Positions 1-5,414 of a stretch of 7,687 bases of DNA are shown one piece after another; position 1 is the stretch's first letter; the number at the start of each line of letters is the position of its first letter. The stretch is taken from NCBI GenBank assembly GCA_017958895.1, contig JAGDBT010000007.1, positions 1 through 7,687 of the forward strand, written 5' to 3'. The position numbers and the translations under genes were made by a program. This stretch comes from Alphaproteobacteria bacterium (GTDB lineage Bacteria > Pseudomonadota > Alphaproteobacteria > RF32 > CAG-239). Under the pieces are notes generated by a model. It did not search any database, had not been told where the DNA came from, and saw nothing but the letters and a program-made list of their open reading frames with translations.

Positions 1-377
1 AGGATATAGAAAAAGAACTGAGCGGCGGTGAGGAAAACACCACTAACAACCGAATGGAATTAACGGCGGTTATTGCGGCTTTAAGCGCGCTGAAAACCAT
101 ATGCAATATTTCATTATATACCGACAGCAAATATGTTATGTGCGGCATAACCGAGTGGCTGCCGAACTGGAAACAAAACGGTTGGCATACGGCCAACAAA
201 AAGAAAGAAGTTAAAAATATTGACTTGTGGCAAAAACTTGATGATTTGACACAAAAACATGAAATTCGCTGGGTTTGGGTTAAAGGGCATAACGGTCATC
301 CGGAAAACGAACGTTGCGATGCTCTGGCGCGAGGCGAGGTGGAAAAAATTAAAGAAAATATGCAAAATAAAACTTGA
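1..377 (+). CDS. rnhA: Ribonuclease HI, 3' part (5' end outside window)
   Basis: The reading frame is open from base 3 and ends at TGA 375-377. RNase HI cuts the RNA strand of RNA-DNA hybrids in the cytoplasm, removing R-loops and primers. The visible part starts just before the TTNNRMEL motif, whose Glu (codon 57-59) matches catalytic E48 of E. coli RNase HI. YTDSKYV follows, with the Asp at 123-125 matching D70. Next come the basic handle region (WLPNWKQNGW) and WVKGHNGHPENERCDALAR, which holds the catalytic His and the last Asp (D134 equivalent). About the first 25-30 residues, including the first catalytic Asp (D10 equivalent), lie outside the window. The protein ends with a short lysine-rich tail. 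An ATG at 54 is internal and is not the start. No terminator follows the gene: the next promoter overlaps its stop codon. Confidence 0.96.
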   Translation, partial: DIEKELSGGEENTTNNRMELTAVIAALSALKTICNISLYTDSKYVMCGITEWLPNWKQNGWHTANKKKEVKNIDLWQKLDDLTQKHEIRWVWVKGHNGHPENERCDALARGEVEKIKENMQNKT

Positions 378-402
378 CAAAACTAGACAATAGAGATATC
401 AT
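374..402 (+). promoter_or_regulatory. Sigma-70-type promoter for the microprotein unit
   Basis: TTGACA at 374-379 is a perfect -35 hexamer. It is separated by exactly 17 bases from TATCAT at 397-402, which is five of six bases of the -10 consensus. Transcription would start near 408-410, leaving a leader of about 36 bases before the ATG at 445. The -35 box contains the TGA stop of rnhA. This is the best promoter match in the window. It is called from sequence only. Confidence 0.75.
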
Positions 403-444
403 AAGCACAGTTAAATTTAGTATTAATCTTTTAAAAATTGTGTT

Positions 445-618
445 ATGTTATTAATCAGTTCTAGTGTAGAGAGAGTTCTCGAGTGTATCGGAATCGGATG
501 GTCACTGTTCACACTTCTCATCTTCATTATTATCGCAATCTGGAGTATCTGCGGTATGTTCACTAAAGGTGATAAGCGTGATATGGATTTTTATGATGAA
601 GAAGAGAGCGAGAAATAA
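445..618 (+). CDS. Candidate 57-aa single-span membrane microprotein
   Basis: This 57-codon frame runs from ATG 445 to TAA 616-618. I do not recognise a family. Residues 1-14 are short and polar (MLLISSSVERVLEC). Residues 15-39 form one strongly hydrophobic segment rich in Ile, Leu, Phe and Trp. A charged tail follows, first basic (KGDKRD) and then acidic (DEEESEK). This layout fits a small inner-membrane protein with one helix. The frame sits alone between a near-consensus promoter and a strong intrinsic terminator, which argues that the segment is transcribed on purpose. Against it, there is no clear Shine-Dalgarno sequence before the ATG and no alternative start in frame. Codon use leans to ATC, TTC and CTC, unlike the ATT/TTT/TTG-rich neighbours. 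A non-coding RNA of about 260 nt is the main alternative. Confidence 0.55.
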   Translation: MLLISSSVERVLECIGIGWSLFTLLIFIIIAIWSICGMFTKGDKRDMDFYDEEESEK

Positions 619-635
619 AAGTAATAACTAAAAAT

Positions 636-675
636 AAAAACGGAGCTCAGGAAAACTGACCTCCGTTTTTCATTT
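636..675 (+). terminator. Intrinsic terminator after the microprotein unit
   Basis: AAAAACGGAG at 636-645 pairs perfectly with CTCCGTTTTT at 661-670. Inside it, after one C-C mismatch, TCAG (647-650) pairs with CTGA (656-659) around a GAAAA loop. The descending arm ends in a T-run, followed by C and more T. The A-tract/T-tract symmetry would let it work in both directions, but no gene reads toward it from the right. Confidence 0.9.
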
Positions 676-774
676 TTAAACTGAATGCCTGTGCAAAAAA
701 TAAGTAGTCTTATATACATTTTCACAAAATGTGTTAATCTCAAGACGTTAACTTATTCTATTTGGAGAAGGACT
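671..774 (+). other. Leader region of the DUF3015 gene
   Basis: This stretch must hold the promoter and leader of the DUF3015 gene, because a strong terminator precedes it. I see only weak hexamers (TATATA near 711, TTCACA at 721-726) and no convincing -35/-10 pair. A short CACA-AAA-TGTG inverted repeat at 723-733 is too small to interpret. No riboswitch or tRNA-like fold is apparent. An in-frame ATG at 685 could extend the following gene but is not favoured. Confidence 0.4.
764..771 (+). promoter_or_regulatory. Ribosome binding site fixing the DUF3015 start
   Basis: GGAGAAGG lies three bases before the ATG at 775, counted from its end. Its GGAG core is about seven bases away, a normal distance. 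It selects ATG 775 over the upstream in-frame ATG 685, which has no such site and would put 30 residues ahead of a signal peptide. Confidence 0.85.
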
Positions 775-1233
775 ATGAAAAAAATATTAGCTGTAACGGC
801 GGTTTGCGGTGCTATATTGGCTGCTGCTCCGTCATATGCAATTGACTCAACAGGCGGTTGCGGTTTAGGATCTATGGCTTGGCGCGGTCAATCCGGTGTT
901 ATTCCGCAGTCTTTGGCTATTACCACCAACGGTACATTCTGGACGAATACTTTCGGTGTTACTTCCGGAACTTCCGGATGTGATCCGGACGGTGTTATTA
1001 CCGGCGGAACCGGCAAAATGATGTTGGCTTTCTTGGAAGACAATATGGAACAGTTCGCTATGGATGCGGCTGCCGGTCGTGGTGAAACCATTGATACTTT
1101 AGCCGGTATCATGAATGTAGACAGTGCTACTTTGGGTAAAGAAGTGCAAAAGAATTTTGCTTATATCTTCCCGAATGACAATGTTGAAGCTGTTGATGTT
1201 ACTTTGAGAGTTATGGAAGTAGCTAAGGCTTAA
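775..1233 (+). CDS. DUF3015 family exported protein
   Basis: This 152-aa protein has a classical signal peptide: MKK, a hydrophobic stretch and PSYA, with likely cleavage after Ala22. The mature protein is therefore periplasmic or surface-exposed. It begins with the family signature GGCGLGSMAWRGQSG and continues with LAITTNGT, the TFGVTSGTSGCD motif, a helix containing NMEQFAMDAAAGRGE and the NFAYIFPND segment. These match DUF3015, whose function I do not know. The mature form has two cysteines (Cys29, Cys69), well placed for one disulfide bond. The longer frame from ATG 685 is rejected because of the ribosome site and signal peptide at 775. A strong terminator follows, and the next gene encodes the DUF4105 outer-membrane protein. 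I recall these two families as frequent neighbours, but could not check this here. Confidence 0.88.
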   Translation: MKKILAVTAVCGAILAAAPSYAIDSTGGCGLGSMAWRGQSGVIPQSLAITTNGTFWTNTFGVTSGTSGCDPDGVITGGTGKMMLAFLEDNMEQFAMDAAAGRGETIDTLAGIMNVDSATLGKEVQKNFAYIFPNDNVEAVDVTLRVMEVAKA

Positions 1234-1244
1234 TTTTTGCTGAC

Positions 1245-1279
1245 AGACAGCCACTCTTTAGGGGTGGCTGTCTTTTTTT
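1245..1279 (+). terminator. Intrinsic terminator or attenuator between the DUF3015 and DUF4105 genes
   Basis: AGACAGCCAC at 1245-1254 pairs perfectly with GTGGCTGTCT at 1264-1273, with a further T-G and C-G pair possible toward the loop. An unbroken run of seven T follows (1273-1279). It is a textbook intrinsic terminator. The next start codon is at 1286, with no room for a promoter between them, so it probably lets only part of the transcription into the DUF4105 gene. The DUF4105 leader has no Shine-Dalgarno sequence. Confidence 0.92.
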
Positions 1280-1285
1280 GTTAAA

Positions 1286-3109
1286 ATGTCAAAATTAAAA
1301 CTCTGTATTTTCTTGTTGGGATTTTTATTTTTTTCTTCGGCTCTGAAAGCTGAAGAAATGCCTGGTGTTGCCGAATTGGCAAACAGTACGGAGTGGCTTA
1401 AATTATTACATTATCGAAAGAGTTTCGGCAGTTATAAAGGCCTGATGAATTCCGCCGAATTTTATGTCAGTCCGGAAGGGAGATATAATTCCGAATCTGA
1501 AATAAAAGCAGAGATACAGGCCTTCAATAACAATGAAAAAGTAAAATGTGCATTTCCGGCGCGTTTTATGTGGCTTAAATCCAAGGGTTTGGTAAAAGGC
1601 GATTTGAGTGACTGTGAGGAATATCAAAAGTTTATGGATGGTGTTAAACCCAACGGAGTTACTCTGCTGTTTACCAGTGCTTATATGAATAATCCGGCCT
1701 CAATGTTCGGTCACACCTTAATCAGAATAGACACCGCCCGCAAGGGAACGCAAATGTTGGCACACGGTTCCAATTTCGGAGCAAACTCCGGTACGGATAC
1801 CGGAGCAACTTTTGCACTAAAAGGGTTGTTCGGCGGTTACGAAGGCGGTTATAATATCAGTCCTTATTGGGATATCATAAACACCTATAATAACATAGAA
1901 AATCGTGATATTTGGGAATATCGCTTAAATTTGACTCCGGCCGAGCAGGAAAAGTTTGTTAATCATCTGTATGAAATGAAAAAAGCCAGAGTACGTTATT
2001 TCTTTTTAAGTAAAAATTGCTCGTATATGATTTTGGAATTGCTTGAAGCGGTGCGTCCGGAATTGGATTTGAGTTCGAAATACCAATATTGGGCCATTCC
2101 GTTGGATACCTTGAAAACGCTTAAAGATGTTCCGGGGTTAATCGGAGAAGCCAATTATCGTCCGGCTCGCTATACCAAAATTCAAGCATCGCTGAAATCT
2201 ATGAATAAAGAACAATATCAGGCGTTTTTGCAGGCCATAAAGCAACAAAACTATGAAATGGAAGAGTTGTCCGAGGCTGATAAACCGGAAGTTCTGGAAA
2301 CCGCCTATCAGTATTATCAATATCGTTATATTGCCAGAGATATGGAACTTAAAGATTATCGTAAAAACAGCTTTGCGGTTTTGCGTAAACGGAGCCAAAT
2401 GCCGGTTGCCGAAGAAAAGGAAATTGCCGGAGAAGATCCGAGCTTGTCGCATGATTCTTTACAAATGGAACTAAACGGCGGGGTTTATAATAAACGCAGT
2501 TTCGAGGAATTTGTTATCAGACCGGCCTATACTTCTTTAACCGACGATGATTACGGTTTAATCAAAGGGGCGGGCATAAAAGTTATGGAAAGTCGTTGGC
2601 GCTATTATAATCAAACTCATAAAGCGGTTTTGCAGAAATTTACGATTTTGGGTATTGATTCTTTGGTGCCGGCCGACAGAGTTTTTAATCGTTATTCTTA
2701 TAAGACATATTTCGGTGTACTTCGAGAATATAACCCGCAAACAGAAAAAGAAATTTATCTCGGAGATGTCGGTTTCGGAATTGGCAAAACCTATGCGATT
2801 GCCGATTGGTTGTGGATGTATGGTATGCTGGGAGCTTCCGGGCAGTTCGGGGATAGGATAAGAGACAAGTTTTGGTTGGGAGTGCGACCGGAAGTGGGAA
2901 TCTTTAATGACTTCGGCAGATTGAAAAGCACATTTAAGGTGCAAAAAACGTTTGCCGATAAAAAATTCGGCGAGCGCTTAAAATATGAAGCCGAAATCGG
3001 TTTCGGAATAACCAGAAATCTGTCGCTGAAATTGAAGTATATGTCATCACACAATTACAAAGGCCATAATGAAGAAGAATTCAGCGGTGGCCTGACAGCC
3101 AGTTTTTAG
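1286..3109 (+). CDS. DUF4105 (Lnb N-terminal-like) protein with predicted outer-membrane barrel
   Basis: This 607-aa exported protein has a signal peptide at residues 1-22, with cleavage likely after ALKA. Residues 30-300 match DUF4105. Key segments are LLFTSAYMNNPASMFGHTLIRID (His143) and FFLSKNCSYMILELLE (Cys245). A His before an Asn-Cys pair resembles circularly permuted papain-like (NlpC/P60-type) thiol domains, so a thiol hydrolase or acyltransferase is plausible. I recall a Bacteroides protein with this domain, Lnb, reported as a lipoprotein N-acyltransferase. Transfer of that role here is inference. Residues 300-385 look helical. From about 390 the chain alternates polar and hydrophobic residues, rich in Gly, Tyr and Trp, and ends in GGLTASF. 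The final Phe is typical of outer-membrane barrels. The start is the only in-frame ATG after TAG 1259-1261 that keeps the signal peptide. No Shine-Dalgarno sequence is visible. Confidence 0.85.
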   Translation: MSKLKLCIFLLGFLFFSSALKAEEMPGVAELANSTEWLKLLHYRKSFGSYKGLMNSAEFYVSPEGRYNSESEIKAEIQAFNNNEKVKCAFPARFMWLKSKGLVKGDLSDCEEYQKFMDGVKPNGVTLLFTSAYMNNPASMFGHTLIRIDTARKGTQMLAHGSNFGANSGTDTGATFALKGLFGGYEGGYNISPYWDIINTYNNIENRDIWEYRLNLTPAEQEKFVNHLYEMKKARVRYFFLSKNCSYMILELLEAVRPELDLSSKYQYWAIPLDTLKTLKDVPGLIGEANYRPARYTKIQASLKSMNKEQYQAFLQAIKQQNYEMEELSEADKPEVLETAYQYYQYRYIARDMELKDYRKNSFAVLRKRSQMPVAEEKEIAGEDPSLSHDSLQMELNGGVYNKRSFEEFVIRPAYTSLTDDDYGLIKGAGIKVMESRWRYYNQTHKAVLQKFTILGIDSLVPADRVFNRYSYKTYFGVLREYNPQTEKEIYLGDVGFGIGKTYAIADWLWMYGMLGASGQFGDRIRDKFWLGVRPEVGIFNDFGRLKSTFKVQKTFADKKFGERLKYEAEIGFGITRNLSLKLKYMSSHNYKGHNEEEFSGGLTASF

Positions 3110-3113
3110 CTGT

Positions 3114-3551
3114 TTATCTTTGCAAAAGAAAAGTACAAGGACCGTCGTTTATCAGCTTTACCGACATATCGGCCTGAAAAATTCCGGTTTGGACGGGCAG
3201 ATTTTGCTTTTTAAGCTGTTCAACAAAATATTCATAAAGTTTTTCAGCTTCCTTGGGAGCGGCAGCGCTATCAAATCCCGGACGATTGCCTCGGCTTAAA
3301 TCGGCGGCCAAGGTAAATTGTGAAACCGCCAACAGTTCGCCGTTTACATCTTGAACCGATAAGTTCATCTTTTTATTTTCATCTTCAAATATACGCAAAG
3401 CCGCAACCTTTTTTGCCAAATAATCGGCCTGCGCCGCGGTATCATCTTTTTCAATACTGATAAACAGCAATAAGCCGCGATTTATTTGCGAAACGGTTTT
3501 TTGATTAACCTCAACCGAGGCGGATAAAACTTTTTGTACGAGTACCTTCAT
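3114..3551 (-). CDS. dtd: D-aminoacyl-tRNA deacylase
   Basis: This 145-aa cytoplasmic enzyme hydrolyses D-aminoacyl-tRNA (for example D-Tyr-tRNA), and glycine mischarged on tRNA-Ala, keeping D-amino acids out of proteins. It begins MKVLVQKVLSASVEV, the usual family start. It carries SQFTLAAD (77-84, with the active-site Thr80) and NDGPCT (135-140, the Gly-cis-Pro motif inserted across the dimer). The length matches the family (about 145). The frame stays open upstream to an ATG at 3626, but that extension overlaps the preceding gene and has unrelated composition. AAGGA before ATG 3551 decides the start. It is the last gene of a three-gene minus-strand operon, eight bases after the spmAB stop. 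Its stop lies four bases from the convergent DUF4105 stop. Confidence 0.95.
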   Translation of the reverse strand: MKVLVQKVLSASVEVNQKTVSQINRGLLLFISIEKDDTAAQADYLAKKVAALRIFEDENKKMNLSVQDVNGELLAVSQFTLAADLSRGNRPGFDSAAAPKEAEKLYEYFVEQLKKQNLPVQTGIFQADMSVKLINDGPCTFLLQR

Positions 3552-3556
3552 TTTTT

Positions 3557-3561
3557 TCCTT
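3557..3561 (-). promoter_or_regulatory. Ribosome binding site fixing the dtd start
   Basis: On the minus strand AAGGA lies five bases before the ATG at 3551 and overlaps the TAA stop of the upstream spmAB gene (3562-3560). This supports the 145-aa start and suggests translational coupling: ribosomes finishing spmAB would release directly on the dtd start. Confidence 0.8.
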
Positions 3562-4786
3562 AATAAAAGATATAAGCCAAGATAATTGAAGCAGTTATAC
3601 CGACGAAATCGGCAAAAAGCGCACAAGGTAAAGCATGGCGGGTTTTGGAAATTTTGACAGCTCCGAAATATAAAGCTATAACATAAAAAGTGGTTTCCGT
3701 AGAACCTTGAATGGTTGAAGCAACAAAAGCCGGAAAACTGTCAGCGCCGTAGGTTTGCATGGTTTCAATCATCATGGCGCGAGCGCCGTTGCCGGAAAGC
3801 GGTTTCATCAAAGCGGTCGGCAATGCCGGAACAAAATCGGTGTTAATGCCGAGGGCGGCAATTCCTTTACCGACAAGCCAAACCAGGCCGTCCAGAACAC
3901 CGGAATAACGCAAAACGGCAATGGCCGCTAACATTGCCACCAAATAAGGAATAATTTGCACGGCAATTTGAAAACCTTCTTTGGCACCGCTGATAAAGGT
4001 TTCATACAAATTGAGTTTTTTATAAGCCCCGAACAGCAGAAAAAAGGTGATAAAAGAAAGGATTAAGGCATTTCCGCAAATTTCGGAATATTTAATCTTT
4101 GCCTCGGACGGCAAAAAATAGAAATAGGTACAGATAAGACCGACCAAACCTATAACAGCCAACAGATAAAACAGCACCGTTTTAGAAAATATATGCAGTT
4201 TTTGCTTAAAGGCTACCGCTAAAAAGCCGGCAATTGAAGAGCAGGTTGTGGCCAGAAGAATAGGGATAAACACGGCCGCCGGATTAGTTGCCCCCTGTAA
4301 GTGTCTGTACATCAGAATAGAAATCGGCAACACGGTTATGGCGGAAGCATTGATAACAATGAACATAATTTGAGCATTGGAGGCTTCGGTTTTATGTTTG
4401 TTGATTTCTTGCAGTTGCTCCATGGCTTTTAATCCCATAGGCGTTGCGGCATTATCAAGCCCTAAAATGTTAGCCGCCATATTCATCACCATAGAGCCTA
4501 TGGCCGGGCTGTCAGCCGGAACTTCCGGCATAATGATTTTAAAAAGCGGGCGCAGAGCCTTGGCCAATAATTCGGTAAGGCCTGATTTTTCGGCAATTTT
4601 CAAAAGACCGAGCCATAAACAAAGCATGCCGGTTAAATTTAAGGCCAGTTGAAAGGCACCGGTAGCGGCGCTGAACAGTTGATTGGTCATTTCGGTCCAA
4701 ATTTCCGGATTGCCCAAAAATAAACTTTGCACCAAAGCGGCAATAAATCCTAAAACAAAAAAACAGGTCCACAAAAGATTTAGCAT
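3560..4786 (-). CDS. Fused SpmA-SpmB nucleoside-recognition (GATE) membrane protein
   Basis: This 408-aa polytopic inner-membrane protein has many hydrophobic segments, starting near residues 5-24 and ending at 393-408. The first half resembles SpmA: the LGLDNAATPMGLKAMEQLQ motif at 108-126, then FIVINASAITVLPISI and TTCSSIAG. The second half (about 230-408) resembles SpmB: ALPTALMKPLSGNGARAMM at 321-339 and QGSTETTFYVIALYFGAV at 360-377. Both halves belong to the nucleoside-recognition/GATE group. In Bacillus, SpmA and SpmB are separate proteins needed for spore core dehydration. In non-sporulating Gram-negatives a single fused protein of about this size occurs, with unknown substrate. Transport or gating is inferred. 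AAGGAAC, six bases before ATG 4786, supports the start. It lies 15 bases after the inhibitor gene and 8 before dtd, so it is the middle gene of an operon. Confidence 0.92.
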   Translation of the reverse strand: MLNLLWTCFFVLGFIAALVQSLFLGNPEIWTEMTNQLFSAATGAFQLALNLTGMLCLWLGLLKIAEKSGLTELLAKALRPLFKIIMPEVPADSPAIGSMVMNMAANILGLDNAATPMGLKAMEQLQEINKHKTEASNAQIMFIVINASAITVLPISILMYRHLQGATNPAAVFIPILLATTCSSIAGFLAVAFKQKLHIFSKTVLFYLLAVIGLVGLICTYFYFLPSEAKIKYSEICGNALILSFITFFLLFGAYKKLNLYETFISGAKEGFQIAVQIIPYLVAMLAAIAVLRYSGVLDGLVWLVGKGIAALGINTDFVPALPTALMKPLSGNGARAMMIETMQTYGADSFPAFVASTIQGSTETTFYVIALYFGAVKISKTRHALPCALFADFVGITASIILAYIFY

Positions 4787-4801
4787 AATAAGTTCCTTGT
4801 A

Positions 4802-5197
4802 TTATTCAATGTTGAAAGTATAAGACACTTCTTTTACCGGAGGAGTATCTTTTTCCCACGGTCGTGCATAAAAACCGCGAATTTTTACCGTTCCTTTGGC
4901 CTGAGTTTTGAAAGTAATTTGCTTTTTACCGCCGGCACCGACCAAATCAGTATGAGAAGGCAGAAATTCTTCCCTTAAATCAGAAATAAGGTTTTGCTGC
5001 CGAGAATCTGCCGAAAATTGCCAAGAATATCCCGTAGTGGGATTTTCCGGTAAGGTAATTACAACCGATTTGTTGAGGGGAAGCGAAAATTCTTTTCCGG
5101 AGTCTTTATCGGTAAGTTCCAACGGTTCGGAAAACACGCAGGCCGGAAAAGATAGAAAAATGAGAGCGATTAAGCATATTTTTTTGATAAATGTCAT
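4802..5197 (-). CDS. Chagasin-like (I42) cysteine protease inhibitor, exported
   Basis: This 131-aa protein has an N-terminal export signal (MTFIKK, then a hydrophobic stretch to about residue 23). Cleavage after CVFS by signal peptidase I seems likely. FPAC at 17-20 is only a poor lipobox, so a lipoprotein is possible but less likely. The mature domain carries the three loops by which chagasin-family inhibitors fill the active cleft of papain-like proteases: NPTTGYSW (52-59), GAGG (87-90) and RPWE (112-115). The size fits a single immunoglobulin-like I42 domain. The start has an excellent ribosome site: GAGGAGG, five bases before ATG 5197. It is the first gene of the operon with spmAB and dtd. 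The target is unknown. Bacterial members may restrain the cell's own envelope proteases or those of other organisms. Confidence 0.9.
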   Translation of the reverse strand: MTFIKKICLIALIFLSFPACVFSEPLELTDKDSGKEFSLPLNKSVVITLPENPTTGYSWQFSADSRQQNLISDLREEFLPSHTDLVGAGGKKQITFKTQAKGTVKIRGFYARPWEKDTPPVKEVSYTFNIE

Positions 5198-5228
5198 TTA
5201 AGCCTCCTCAAATTACGACTTCTGCGGT

Positions 5229-5257
5229 ATTATGGCAAAAAACATCTGACAGCGCAA
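5229..5257 (-). promoter_or_regulatory. Candidate promoter of the inhibitor-spmAB-dtd operon
   Basis: Read on the minus strand, TTGCGC (5257-5252) is followed after 17 bases by CATAAT (5234-5229), five of six for the -10 box. The -35 keeps only the TTG. Transcription would start near 5222, giving a leader of about 25 bases that contains the GAGGAGG ribosome site. It is the best candidate in the divergent intergenic region for this direction. Confidence 0.5.
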
Positions 5258-5353
5258 GCGTTATTTGTCGGTTATTATGAGGGTTTTTCCATACAATTTT
5301 GAGCCCGGAGAGATAATCTTTTGTAACGGCTGTGCATAAATATGCCGAAGCTT

Positions 5354-5381
5354 TTGAAAAAATCGGCGATATTGCTACAAT
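5354..5381 (+). promoter_or_regulatory. Candidate extended -10 promoter for the glycosyltransferase gene
   Basis: TTGAAA (5354-5359) and TACAAT (5376-5381) are separated by 16 bases. TGC directly before the -10 box makes an extended -10 (TGnTACAAT). Transcription would begin near 5388, about 27 bases before the start codon and ahead of the AGAGG ribosome site at 5405-5409. It could also serve thrS downstream. Confidence 0.6.
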
Positions 5382-5414
5382 GACGGGAGTTTTTTAGTAA
5401 ACGAAGAGGTAAAG

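Noticed and set aside
498..569. Alternative 22-codon frame inside the microprotein unit from ATG 498
   Set aside because: It is short, has no ribosome site and no protein-like pattern. The 57-codon frame with a membrane helix is the better reading.
685..774. Upstream in-frame extension of the DUF3015 protein from ATG 685
   Set aside because: The extension would place 30 residues ahead of a clear signal peptide, ATG 685 has no ribosome site, and GGAGAAGG sits directly before ATG 775.
3088..3107. Possible terminator TGGC-CTGACA-GCCA followed by G and five T at the end of the DUF4105 gene
   Set aside because: The stem is only four base pairs with a six-base loop and lies inside coding sequence. 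Too weak to call a terminator.
3552..3626. N-terminal extension of dtd to an ATG at 3626 (minus strand)
   Set aside because: It overlaps the end of spmAB, is unlike Dtd, and the true family start MKVLVQKV has its own AAGGA site.
5277..5339. 20-codon frame starting ATG 5277 on the plus strand
   Set aside because: No ribosome site or upstream promoter, composition not distinctive, and it lies between two divergent promoters. Treated as chance.
5317..5399. Short protein-like frame ahead of the glycosyltransferase gene (..HKYAEAFEKIGDIATMTGVF, ending TAG 5397-5399)
   Set aside because: It is preceded by an in-frame stop at 5314-5316, has only a GTG as a possible start, matches no family I know, and overlaps the candidate promoter. 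It may be chance or a decayed gene end, too weak to call.
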